Shown: positions 17,510 to 25,864 of the stretch, in pieces | Layout of the letters: every line of letters starts with the position of its first letter | How positions within the stretch are numbered: position 1 is the first letter of the stretch | Assembly: GCF_001514305.1 (NCBI RefSeq) | Contig: NZ_KQ949082.1 | Span: forward strand, 125,365 to 189,364 | Direction: 5' to 3' | Length of the DNA: 64,000 bases | Source: Streptomyces dysideae | GTDB lineage: Bacteria; Actinomycetota; Actinomycetes; Streptomycetales; Streptomycetaceae | Program-made: the position numbers and the translations under genes | The notes under the pieces: generated by a model | Told to the model about the DNA's origin: nothing | The model's input: only the letters and a program-made list of their open reading frames with translations | Databases searched by the model: none

Positions 17510-17724
17510 GCGGCCTGCCGGTGGCCGACGCCGCGTCCCGCCGACCGGCACTTGCCGCCCGGGCGGGCAACCGCGACCGCGGCGCGGGCCCGCCGGGGCG
17601 GGTCGCCGATGGTGTGTGGGTCTGCGGCCGGGCGGACCGGTCGGGGAGGAGTCCGGTAGCGGGAGGTTCGGCTCACGGCTGGGCGGGCGAGACGGTCCGC
17701 AGCCAGGGTGCCGTCCAGCTCACC

Positions 17725-17823
17725 GGACAGGGCCCGGCTGCGGCACGCGCGAGGAGTTGTTGGCGCCGGTATGCGGAGTCGTGGCGGACGTTCCCGGGAG
17801 AACCGGTGAGCGCGTCATGGTGA
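17725..17823 (+). pseudogene. decayed copy of an ABC exporter 3' end
   Basis: The stretch resembles the last 100 bases of the exporter that ends at 17509: CAGGG, GGCACGC, AGGAGTTGyTGGCG, then a segment translating as RYAESWRTFPGEPVSASW, against RYAELWRTFVGEDAPA in the intact gene. A short internal deletion shifts the frame, and nothing upstream extends the match. The remaining gap 17510-17902 holds no gene. This is the tail of a lost second exporter or a partial duplication. Confidence 0.55.
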
Positions 17824-17902
17824 CGGTCGCGCAACCATGCGGCATACGTCCTGCGTCCGTACACCAGTACGCTCATCGCCGGGGTACGGGGAGGACGACA
17901 CA

Positions 17903-18298
17903 GTGGACGACAGTGGTGCGATACACCGACGACTGGCGCTCGGCCTGGCCGTGTTGACCGCGTCCGGGCTGCTCGCGCTCGCCGCGCCCGGGGACGCCCA
18001 TGCCGCCCCCTCCAACTGCTCGGGGCGCAAGGTAAGGAGCCTGTCCTTCTCCACCGGCGCCGTGCACGTCTACAAGCAGCAGCGCGGCTGGATCTGCGCC
18101 GTCACTCTCGCCAAGAACCCCGGCCGCGAGCGCTGGATGTCGGTCAGTGTGCAGGCGCGCGGCCAGCGTCCGGCCACCGTCGACGGGAAGGACACCCACC
18201 GGATGGGACCGGTCCGGGTGCACGCCGGGCACCGGAGCGTGAAGGTGAAGGGCCGGGTCGGCTCGGGGGCGGTCAGCACGGGCTGGATCCGGTTCTGA
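17903..18298 (+). CDS. small secreted protein, unknown function
   Basis: A 131-residue protein starting at GTG 17903 with GGGGAGGA about eight bases upstream. Residues 1-40 form a signal peptide (RRLALGLAVLTASGLLALAA, then DAHAA). The mature part is a basic domain of about 90 residues with two cysteines (NCSGRK and WICAV) that could form a disulfide, and beta-strand-like segments (VHVYKQQRGW, RWMSVSVQARG, SVKVKGRVG). It resembles small secreted Streptomyces proteins of unknown role. No neighbour suggests a function. Confidence 0.75.
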   Translation: MDDSGAIHRRLALGLAVLTASGLLALAAPGDAHAAPSNCSGRKVRSLSFSTGAVHVYKQQRGWICAVTLAKNPGRERWMSVSVQARGQRPATVDGKDTHRMGPVRVHAGHRSVKVKGRVGSGAVSTGWIRF

Positions 18299-18448
18299 TC
18301 CTTCGGTCCTGAGCCTTCCGACCCTCGGTTTCGGGGGTGAACTCCGGCCAACGTAGAGGGTTTTCCCCATCTACCCCGTCTTCCCTGGTGTGACTGCGAG
18401 TTGCTCCGATAGCTTCCGGGCGCACGTCTGTCTCACAGGGGAGGGTGC

Positions 18449-19942
18449 ATGCGCAAAACGCTCAGATGGCTGCTGGCGCTGGCCGTGTTCATGGGCACGC
18501 TGAGTACGGCAGGGGCGGCCACCGCCGCCGAGCCGGAGGCATCTACCGCCACCGCCACCACCGCCACCGCCACCACCGCCACCACCACCGCCACCGCCAC
18601 CACCGACATCAAGGAACGGCTCCTCTCCATACCGGGCATGAGCCTGATCGAGGAGAAGCCCTACACCGGCTACCGCTTCTTCGTCCTCAGCTACACCCAG
18701 CCCGTCGACCACCGGAACCCGGCCAAGGGCACCTTCCCGCAGCGGATCACCGTGCTGCACAAGGACGTCAGCCGCCCGACGGTCTTCTACACCAGCGGCT
18801 ACCACGTCTCCACGACCCCCAGCCGCCGCGAGCCCACCCAGATCGTGGACGGCAACCAGGTCTCCCTGGAGTACCGCTACTTCACCCCGTCCCGCCCCGA
18901 CCCGGCCGACTGGACCAAGCTGGACATCTGGCAGGCGGCCGGCGACCAGCACCGTCTCTTCAAGGCACTCAAGCCGGTCTATGCGGAGAAGTGGCTTTCC
19001 ACCGGCGGGTCGAAGGGCGGCATGACCGCCACCTACTACGAGCGTTTCTACCCGCGCGACATGGACGGCGTCGTCGCCTACGTCGCCCCCAACGACGTCG
19101 TCAACCAGGAGGACTCGGCGTACGACCGCTTCTTCGCGAAGGTCGGCACCAAGGGGTGCCGCGACCGCCTGAACGCCGTGCAGCGCGAGGCGCTGGTGCG
19201 CCGTGAGCCGCTGGAGAAGAGGTACGCGGAGTTCGCGGAGGCGGAGGGCTTCACCTTCACCACCGTCGGCAGCCTGGACAAGGCCTTCGAGGCGGTCGTC
19301 CTCGACTACGTGTGGGGCTTCTGGCAGTACAACCAGCTCGAGAACTGCACCGACGACGCCGTGATCCCGCCGGACGCGAAGAACGCCACCGACGACCAGA
19401 TCTGGAACTCGATCGACGCGATCTCCGGGTTCTCCTTCTACACCGACCAGGGCCTGGAGCCGTACACCCCGTACTACTACCAGGCGGCCACCCAGCTCGG
19501 CGCGCCGACGATCCACTTCCCGCACATCGAGCCGGGCCTGGTCCGCTACGGCTACCAGCCGCCGCGGACCTTCGTCCCGCGTGAGATCCCCACCAGGTTC
19601 CAGCCGTGGGCGATGCGGGACGTCGACACCTGGGTGAGGCACAACGCCCGCCACATGCTCTTCGTCTACGGCCAGAACGACCCGTGGGGCGCCGAGCCGT
19701 TCCGCCTCGGCAAGGGCGCGAAGGACTCGTACGTCCTCACCGCCCCCGGCGCCAACCACGGCGCCCGCGTCGCCGGCCTGGCCGAGGACGACCAGGCCCT
19801 CGCCACGGCCCGCATCCTGGAGTGGGCGGGCGTCGCCTCCGCCACCGTCCAGTCGAACCCGTCGGCGGCGAAGCCGCTGGCCAGGTTCGACGCGAAGCTG
19901 GACGCCCGGGACGTGGAGCGCGAGCGCACGCTCAGGCCGTAA
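18449..19942 (+). CDS. secreted S37-family (PS-10) tripeptidyl aminopeptidase
   Basis: A 497-residue protein with a signal peptide (RKTLRWLLALAVFMGTLSTA). A low-complexity Ala/Thr linker fills residues 32-52. The body matches the Streptomyces S37/PS-10 prolyl tri- and tetrapeptidyl aminopeptidases: YRFFVLSYTQPVDH, then STGGSKGGMTATYYERF with the nucleophile serine in GGSKGG (about residue 192), VWGFWQYNQ, and the late FVYGQNDPWG and GANHGARV segments that carry the Asp and His. It removes short peptides ending in proline from extracellular protein, often alongside mycelial proteases. Confidence 0.92.
   Translation: MRKTLRWLLALAVFMGTLSTAGAATAAEPEASTATATTATATTATTTATATTDIKERLLSIPGMSLIEEKPYTGYRFFVLSYTQPVDHRNPAKGTFPQRITVLHKDVSRPTVFYTSGYHVSTTPSRREPTQIVDGNQVSLEYRYFTPSRPDPADWTKLDIWQAAGDQHRLFKALKPVYAEKWLSTGGSKGGMTATYYERFYPRDMDGVVAYVAPNDVVNQEDSAYDRFFAKVGTKGCRDRLNAVQREALVRREPLEKRYAEFAEAEGFTFTTVGSLDKAFEAVVLDYVWGFWQYNQLENCTDDAVIPPDAKNATDDQIWNSIDAISGFSFYTDQGLEPYTPYYYQAATQLGAPTIHFPHIEPGLVRYGYQPPRTFVPREIPTRFQPWAMRDVDTWVRHNARHMLFVYGQNDPWGAEPFRLGKGAKDSYVLTAPGANHGARVAGLAEDDQALATARILEWAGVASATVQSNPSAAKPLARFDAKLDARDVERERTLRP
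18544..18604 (+). repeat. trinucleotide-rich Ala/Thr-coding repeat
   Basis: About 60 bases made of ACC and GCC codons in varying order encode alternating Ala and Thr residues just after the signal peptide of the S37 peptidase. The pattern is open to slippage in steps of three, which would change the linker length without breaking the frame. Confidence 0.8.
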
Positions 19943-19970
19943 CTCCCCTACCGCTGCGCCCGGTCATCGG

Positions 19971-20606
19971 TTACACCGGCCGGGCGCAGCCCACCGGCTT
20001 CTCGCCGCCGAGCTGGACGTAGAGGGCCGTCGACAGCGGGCACTGCGCGCGCTTGTCGACGGCCTTCGTCACCCTGTACTGCGGCATCTTCTCGCCCTCG
20101 CCGTCGCACGCCGTCTCGCGGACCTGGCCGTCGCCGGAGCCGTAGACACAGTCCCCGACGATGGTGCGGGGACCGCCTCCGCCGCCGGGGTCGCCGGGAT
20201 GCGGCGGCTCGAGGTTGCGCATACAGGCGTAGCCCTGCGGCACCGCCCCGTCGCCGTCCTCGTCGGACGCCGGGCTCTGTTCGCTGATGTGCAGCACGAA
20301 GTCCGTGGTCCCCGGGCACAGCGGCCCGTCACCCACCGTGCCGTCATGGCGTGCCACGACCCGCGCCGCCGCGCGCTCGCTCGTGCAGGACACCTCGGTG
20401 AAGCTGGTCGTCCCGAAGGAACTGCACTCGTCGACGCCGAGGAACACCGCGCCGTAGCCGGAGGGCAGCGTCGGCGACGGAGTGCCCCCCTCCCTCAGCC
20501 GGGTGTCCTCCTCCCCGCCCCCCGATTCGCTCTGACACCCCGTCAGCAGCGCGGTGAGCAGCATCAGCAACGCGCAGGCCACCCCCACGGCACTTCTCTC
20601 ACGCAT
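19971..20606 (-). CDS. lipoprotein, unknown function
   Basis: A 211-residue protein from ATG 20606. LLTALLTGC near residue 25 is a lipobox, so the mature protein should be lipid-anchored outside the membrane. The outer part begins with a Ser/Gly/Glu-rich spacer and contains about eight cysteines, spaced as paired motifs (DECSSF, VSCTS, PLCPG, YACMR, GDCVYG, TACDG, AQCPL, VGCARPV), which suggests several disulfides. No family was recognised. It resembles the secreted substrate- or septum-associated lipoproteins common in Streptomyces. It is convergent with the peptidase gene. Confidence 0.82.
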   Translation of the reverse strand: MRERSAVGVACALLMLLTALLTGCQSESGGGEEDTRLREGGTPSPTLPSGYGAVFLGVDECSSFGTTSFTEVSCTSERAAARVVARHDGTVGDGPLCPGTTDFVLHISEQSPASDEDGDGAVPQGYACMRNLEPPHPGDPGGGGGPRTIVGDCVYGSGDGQVRETACDGEGEKMPQYRVTKAVDKRAQCPLSTALYVQLGGEKPVGCARPV

Positions 20607-20744
20607 CGCGCTCCCCCCGGTTCCCCCGTCCAGCGTGGCCCGCCGCAGCGGGCGCACGCCAGACGCGCGGGGTGCTTTGGGCCCATTGGGGGGCGTACGC
20701 CGGGTGTGTGACGTACGCGGACTACGACCTGGAAGGCCGGCCGC

Positions 20745-22541
20745 CTAGTACGACAGTCCGTGTCCGATCGGATACAGCACCCGCGCCGGATCGTCCGCCC
20801 GCTGCACCGGCACCGGCAGCTTTCCGCGCGGTGCCACCCGCCCCGCGATCACCCGCGCGGCCGCCCGCAGTTCGACGTCGGTCCAGGAGTACGACGCCAA
20901 GTAAGCGCGGACGTCGGGCAGTTGGGCCACGTCGTACGGGTTCCGGACGGCGATCGCCACCACCGGCTTCCCGGTCCCGAGGAGCTGCGCGACCAGCGTC
21001 CGCTGCGAGCTGCTCGCCGTGACGTTGTACGTCCCGACCACCACGGCGTCCGCGTCCTGCGCCGCCGCGACGGCGTTGGCGATGGTGGTGGCGGACGGTG
21101 CCGTACCCGTCGACAGGGCGGTGGCCGTGAAGCCCAGCTCGGTGAGGGCGGCGGCGAGCACCCCGGTCGGCGGTCCGGTCGTGCCGGACGGAGAGGCCGG
21201 ATCGGCGCCCACGACGAGCACCCTGGGGTACGTCCGCCGGGACAACGGCAGAAGGGCCCCCTCGTTCACGACCAGGGTCGTCGTCCGCTCGGCGACGCGG
21301 TCGGCCGCCGCCAGATGCTCGGGGACGCCGACGGTACGGGTGACGCCGGCCTGGCTGACGTACGGCTCGTCGAAGAGGCGAAGCTTCGCCTTCAGCCGCA
21401 GGACGCGCAGGATCGACGCGTCGAGCCGGGATTCCGTCAGCTCTCCGTCCCGTACGGCCTTCAGGACGGCGTTCCACGCGATGTCGAGGGACGGCGGGTT
21501 GAGGAGCTGGTCGGCCCCGGCCCTGAGCGCGAGCACGGGGACCCGGTCGTCGCCGTACTTCGTCCGCACCCCCTCCATCCCCAGGGAGTCGGTGACCACG
21601 ACCCCGTCGTAGCCGAGTTCCTCGCGCAGGATGCCGGTGAGGATCGGGCGGGAGAGGGTGGCCGGGTCGCCGGAGTCGTCGAGGGCCGGGACCATGATGT
21701 GCGCGGTCATGATCGAGTCGATGCCGGCGGCGATCGCGGCGCGGAACGGGGGCGCGTCGAGCTTCTCCCACTCGGCGCGGCTGTGGGTGATGACCGGGAA
21801 GCCGTAGTGGCTGTCGACGGCGGTGTCGCCGTGCCCGGGGAAGTGCTTGGCGGTGGCGGCGACCTGCTGCGCCCGCTGGTACCCGGCGACCTCGGCGGCG
21901 ACGAGGGAGGCCACGGCCGCCGGATCGGCACCGAACGAACGGACGCCGATGACGGGGTTGGCCGGGTTGACGTTCACGTCGGCGACGGGCGTGTAGTCCT
22001 GCCGCACCCCCATCACGCGCAGCTCCCGGCCCGCGATCCGGCCGAGCGTGCGGGCATCGGTACGGGATCCGCCCGCGCCGATGGCCATGGCGCCCGGGAA
22101 GAGGGTGGCGGGCCTGCCGACCCGCGCGACGATGCCGTGCTCCTGGTCGGTGGAGATGAGCACGGGCAGCCCGCGCGGCTGCTGGAGGGACGCCTTCTGG
22201 ATACCGTTCGACAGGTCGGCGATCTGGTGCGGATCCCGGGTGTTGTGCGCCCAGGTGAAGTAGATGATGCCGCCGACCCGGTACCTGGCGATCAGCTCGG
22301 CGGCCGTACGGACGCCGATCTCCTTGAGGTTGGCGTCGATGTCGGCCTGGTCGGGGGCGGTGGCGGAGTGGCCGTAGACCCGCATGACGAACAGCTGGCC
22401 GACCTTCTCCTCCAGGGACATACGGGAGATGAGGGCGCGCAGCTTCTTGTCGTCGGGACTGCCGGCATGTGCGGTGGTGCCGGTCGCCAGGGCCGCGGTG
22501 ACGCCTGCCGTGGCGGCCAGGACGGTACGTCTGGAGGGCAC
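20745..22541 (-). CDS. secreted GH3 beta-N-acetylglucosaminidase-like enzyme
   Basis: A 598-residue glycoside hydrolase family 3 protein starting at GTG 22541 with GGAAGGAG six bases upstream. The N-terminus (SRRTVLAATAGVTAAL) carries a twin-arginine signal. KHFPGHGDTAVDSH (about residues 195-208) is the GH3 NagZ-type signature with the Asp-His pair, and TDQEHG and VVTDSLGMEG (nucleophile Asp) are also family motifs. The C-terminal GH3_C-like domain ends in PIGHGLSY. It would remove N-acetylglucosamine from chitin or peptidoglycan fragments outside the cell. Confidence 0.92.
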   Translation of the reverse strand: MPSRRTVLAATAGVTAALATGTTAHAGSPDDKKLRALISRMSLEEKVGQLFVMRVYGHSATAPDQADIDANLKEIGVRTAAELIARYRVGGIIYFTWAHNTRDPHQIADLSNGIQKASLQQPRGLPVLISTDQEHGIVARVGRPATLFPGAMAIGAGGSRTDARTLGRIAGRELRVMGVRQDYTPVADVNVNPANPVIGVRSFGADPAAVASLVAAEVAGYQRAQQVAATAKHFPGHGDTAVDSHYGFPVITHSRAEWEKLDAPPFRAAIAAGIDSIMTAHIMVPALDDSGDPATLSRPILTGILREELGYDGVVVTDSLGMEGVRTKYGDDRVPVLALRAGADQLLNPPSLDIAWNAVLKAVRDGELTESRLDASILRVLRLKAKLRLFDEPYVSQAGVTRTVGVPEHLAAADRVAERTTTLVVNEGALLPLSRRTYPRVLVVGADPASPSGTTGPPTGVLAAALTELGFTATALSTGTAPSATTIANAVAAAQDADAVVVGTYNVTASSSQRTLVAQLLGTGKPVVAIAVRNPYDVAQLPDVRAYLASYSWTDVELRAAARVIAGRVAPRGKLPVPVQRADDPARVLYPIGHGLSY

Positions 22542-22571
22542 GTGCGCTCCTTCCGGAGGTGATCCACTGAA

Positions 22572-22694
22572 GGAAACTTCCGAGGAGTCACCAATAACCG
22601 GGAAGTTTCTGCCAGTCAAGGGGGTGAGGGAGAGCACCGTAACCGGAGGAGGGGCCGCCATCGGCGCTGTTGGAGGGGGGCGCGCCGATGGCGG
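22572..22694. promoter_or_regulatory. inverted repeats between GH3 and aroA
   Basis: GAAACTTCC and GGAAGTTTC (22573-22581 and 22601-22609) form a 9-base inverted repeat about 30 bases above the GH3 start and look like a repressor site. Further on, CCGCCATCGGCG (22655-22666) pairs with CGCCGATGGCGG (22683-22694) in a 12-base stem with a 16-base loop. The 22542-22970 stretch otherwise holds no gene; an open frame continues upstream of aroA but lacks a better start. Confidence 0.5.
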
Positions 22695-22970
22695 CGTGCT
22701 GCCGGCCGCGGTACGGCGGAGAGGGTGGTCAGCGATCGCAGCCAGCAGCGAGGCCGACACCGCACCGCGGTGACTCTCCGGCAGCTTGCGGGTTGGACGG
22801 ACGGGGGTGTGCCGGGGTTCCCGGGGATGGCCGGATTCCGCGAAGTTGGTAGCCCGGAGTTCAACGGGACGGATGGGGCCGCCGATCGTGGGCCAAGGGC
22901 GTCGTCGCACCGTGTTCCATCCCGTGGACGTCCGGGCGCCGGAGCCGCCCCCCGGGCGATCATCGGGGGC

Positions 22971-24200
22971 ATGCCCGTAGTCGCCATCCCCGGTTCCAAG
23001 TCCATCACCGCCCGCGCCCTCTTCCTGGCGGCGGCGGCCGACGGCGTCACCACTCTCGTACGCCCCCTCCGCTCGGACGACACGGAGGGCTTCGCCGAGG
23101 GGCTGGTTCGGCTCGGTTACCGGGTCGGGCGGACGCCGGACACCTGGCAGATCGACGGCCGCCCGCAGGGTCCGGCGGTCGCGGAGGCCGACGTCTACTG
23201 CCGCGACGGCGCGACGACGGCCCGCTTCCTGCCGACGCTGGCCGCGGCCGGGCACGGCACGTTCCGCTTCGACGCGTCGCCTCAGATGCGCCGCCGCCCC
23301 CTTCTTCCCCTGACCCGCGCCCTGCGCGACCTGGGCGTGGACCTGCGGCACGAGGAGACGGACGGCCACCATCCGCTGACGGTACGGGCGTCGGGCGTCG
23401 AGGGCGGCGAGGTGGTCCTGGACGCCGGCCAGTCGTCGCAGTACCTGACGGCGCTGCTGCTCCTGGGCCCGCTGACCCGCACGGGCCTGCGGATCCGCGT
23501 CACCGACCTGGTGTCGGTGCCGTACGTCGAGATCACGATCGCGATGATGCGGGCGTTCGGGGTGGAGGTGACCCGGGACGGCGATGTCTTCGTGGTCCCG
23601 CCGGGCGGATACCGTGCCACGACGTACGCGGTGGAGCCGGACGCGTCGACCGCCAGCTACTTCTTCGCAGCCGCGGCCGTGACCGGCGGCGAGGTGACCG
23701 TCCCCGGTCTCGGCGAGGGCGCGTTGCAGGGCGACCTGGGATTCGTCGACGTACTGCGGCGGATGGGGGCCGAGGTGTCGGTGGGTGTGGAGGGCACGAC
23801 TGTGCGGGGCACGGGTGAACTGCACGGTGTGACGGTCAACATGCGGGACATCTCGGACACCATGCCGACGCTGGCGGCGATCGCGCCGTTCGCGTCCGGG
23901 CCGGTGCGGATCGAGGACGTGGCGAACACGCGGGTGAAGGAGTGCGACCGCCTGGACGCCTGCGCGGAGAACCTGCGGCGGCTGGGGGTGTCGGTGGAGA
24001 CCGGGCCGGACTGGATCGAGATCGGGCCAGGTGCTCCCGTGGGGGCGGAGGTCAAGACGTTCGGCGATCACCGCATCGTGATGTCCTTCGCGGTCACCGG
24101 GCTTCGGACGCCAGGTGTTTCGTTCGACGATCCCGGGTGTGTGCGGAAGACTTTCCCGGGTTTCCACGAGGAGTTCGGCGCGCTGCGCGCGCGGTTGTGA
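22971..24200 (+). CDS. aroA: 3-phosphoshikimate 1-carboxyvinyltransferase (EPSP synthase)
   Basis: A 409-residue EPSP synthase, which joins PEP to shikimate-3-phosphate in the chorismate pathway. Evidence: PGSKSITARALFLAAAA at the N-terminus (substrate-binding SKS), LDAGQSSQYLTALLLL, DASTASYFFAAAAV, RVKECDRLDA (the C-terminal signature) and FGDHRIVMSFAV. ATG 22971 is the first start consistent with the conserved N-terminus, but its ribosome site is weak. Many Streptomyces carry two EPSP synthase genes; this copy sits alone, away from other aro genes, so it may be the secondary one. Confidence 0.9.
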   Translation: MPVVAIPGSKSITARALFLAAAADGVTTLVRPLRSDDTEGFAEGLVRLGYRVGRTPDTWQIDGRPQGPAVAEADVYCRDGATTARFLPTLAAAGHGTFRFDASPQMRRRPLLPLTRALRDLGVDLRHEETDGHHPLTVRASGVEGGEVVLDAGQSSQYLTALLLLGPLTRTGLRIRVTDLVSVPYVEITIAMMRAFGVEVTRDGDVFVVPPGGYRATTYAVEPDASTASYFFAAAAVTGGEVTVPGLGEGALQGDLGFVDVLRRMGAEVSVGVEGTTVRGTGELHGVTVNMRDISDTMPTLAAIAPFASGPVRIEDVANTRVKECDRLDACAENLRRLGVSVETGPDWIEIGPGAPVGAEVKTFGDHRIVMSFAVTGLRTPGVSFDDPGCVRKTFPGFHEEFGALRARL

Positions 24201-24221
24201 GGGGCGACGGGGGATGAGGGG

Positions 24222-24852
24222 ATGACCTTCAAACTGGAGGGACCGGTGCTGGAGGGCGCGCTGGTGCGCCTGGAGCCGCTGGAACACCGGCACGCCGCCG
24301 AACTGGCGGTGGCGGCGGAGGGAGGACCGGGGGACGTACGAGTTCACCTGGGTGCCCAGGGCCGACGAGGTCGGCGAGTACGTCGACGCGCAGCTCGCAA
24401 GGGCGGCGGGGCATCTGGCGCCGTACGCGCAGGTGTCACTCGCGACGGGGAGGGTGGTCGGCGCGACGTCCTACTGGGAGCCGCGTTCGTGGCTGGCGGA
24501 AGGCCAACTCGACGCCATCGAGGTCGGATTCACCTGGCTGGCCAGTTCGGCGCAGGGTACGGGTGTGAACGCGGAGGCCAAGCTGCTGCTGTTCCGGCAT
24601 GCCTTCGAGGAGTGGAGCGTGTCCCGGGTCGACTTGAAGACGGACGCCCGCAACAAGCGTTCCCGCGCCGCGATCGAGAGCGTGGGCGCCCGCTTCGAGG
24701 GCGTACTGAGGAACTGGTCCCGCTCCTGGGCACCGGGGGAGGCAGGGCGGTTGCGGGACTCCGCGATCTTCTCGATCACGGCGGGGGAGTGGGCGGAGTG
24801 CCGGGGGCGGTTGGAGGAGCGGGTGGCGGGGTTTCTGCCGCGGGGGAGCTGA
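24222..24852 (+). pseudogene. GNAT acetyltransferase with one frameshift
   Basis: The N-terminal 33 residues (LEGALVRLEPLEHRHAAELA) are in one frame and the rest (GTYEFTWVPRADEVGEYV, GRVVGATSYWEP and onward to FLPRGS) in another. One extra G near 24318 (GCGGAGGGAGGAC instead of an expected GCGGAGGAGGAC) explains it. Repaired, the gene encodes a RimJ/RimL-type N-acetyltransferase of about 209 residues. Since all other residues look intact, this is either a recent mutation or a sequencing error. Confidence 0.75.
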
Positions 24853-24901
24853 CGAAGGCACGCCGAAGGTGGGGTCGGTTGCCTCAACGGCGTTCATCGG
24901 C

Positions 24902-25691
24902 ACCGTTGGGGCCGCCCGCTTCTTGGCCAGTGTCGTGCTTCCACGAGCCGAGTAAAGGGCACTCCACTCCGCTGCGCTGCGTTCCGCGTCGGCTGCGCCG
25001 ATCGGCCTGCGGCCGACCCTTGACTCGGCTCGCTCCAGCACGGTCGAGAAGCGAGCGAGCGGCCCGGAAAGGCGGGTGGCCAGGGTCGGAGGGCCCATCG
25101 GTTGGCTGTGCGGTGCCCAGCGGAGGGGGCGCATCAGCGGCTCCCCAGCACGCCGGGCGGGCTTGGCGGCTTTCGGCCGGATGGGCGGGCGGATTCTGTG
25201 GCTCGGGCTGAAGTTGGAGCGTTTGGGCCGGCCCGGGTGGCCGCCACCAGGCCTTACCGGGGCAGGGTGTCACCCAAACGCTCCCAGTCCGCTGTGCGGG
25301 CGCGTTGGGGCGGGGAGGAGTAATTGGAGGTTCCGTCTCATAATCGCGAGGCTTAAGCCCTGGTCGGGGGGCCCGGCCGTGAGACAAATCCTCCAATTAC
25401 TCGGTGTGGGCCTGCTTCTACCCGCCGGTCGCAAGTCGCTGGGCCCGCCCGGCGTGCTGGCGAGACGCGACCGCGTACCGCCAACCCGGCCCACCCCGCC
25501 ACCGACAGCTGCCGCCAACGTGCCTCGGCCACCCGCCTTTCCGGGCCGCTCGCTTGCTTCTCACCCGTGCTGTCGCGGCCCAGGTCCAGGGTGGGCCGCA
25601 GGGCCATCGCCGAAGGCGACGCTCAGCGGAGCGCCCTTGACGCGGGTCGTGGAAGCACGACACTGACCAAGAAGCGGGCGGCCCCGACGGT
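24902..25691. repeat. long nested imperfect inverted repeat, about 790 bp
   Basis: The outer arms 24902-24960 and 25633-25691 are inverted copies (about 54 of 59 positions). Inside, 25036-25081 pairs with 25527-25572 (about 42 of 46) and 25145-25162 with 25443-25460 (18 of 18). Near the middle, GAGTAATTGGAGG (25318-25330) pairs with CCTCCAATTACTC (25390-25402), and GTCTCA/TGAGAC continue it. A separate hairpin, GGAGCGTTTGGG/CCCAAACGCTCC (25216-25284), lies only in the left half. No credible protein is encoded. The right end abuts the stop codon of the DUF397 gene. Confidence 0.85.
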
Positions 25692-25864
25692 CACTTCGTG
25701 ACGTGCGTGAGGAAGTTGGCCCAAGTGGTGGGGGAGACGGTGACGTGTCGGGTGTCGGGCGTCTTGGAGTCGCGTATGTGGATGGCGGAGGTGGTGGCGA
25801 CCTCGACGCACTCGCCGCCCCCCGAGTCGCTGTAGCTGCTCTTGAACCACGCCAGTTCGGTCAT
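25691..25864 (-). CDS. DUF397 protein
   Basis: A 57-residue DUF397 protein read from ATG 25864: TELAWFKSSYSDSGGGECVE, then HIRDSKTPDTRHVTV and WANFLTHVTK. Its start overlaps the stop of the HTH gene (ATGA), the normal WhiJ/DUF397 arrangement. The stop codon at 25693-25691 touches the end of the long inverted repeat. It is shorter than the copy at 10.1 kb but has all family motifs. Confidence 0.9.
   Translation of the reverse strand: MTELAWFKSSYSDSGGGECVEVATTSAIHIRDSKTPDTRHVTVSPTTWANFLTHVTK

Noticed and set aside
13514..17551. A 1345-codon minus-strand open frame opposite the ABC exporter
   Set aside because: It is a by-product of high GC; the plus strand has complete ABC motifs, and the minus frame has no family features.
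20745..24347. A single 1200-codon minus-strand frame across GH3 and aroA
   Set aside because: Only the part up to 22541 is the GH3 enzyme; above that it is antisense to EPSP synthase and lacks any protein pattern.
24902..25691. The long inverted repeat as a complete insertion sequence or a simple terminator
   Set aside because: No transposase-like frame exists inside, and the span is far too long for a terminator.
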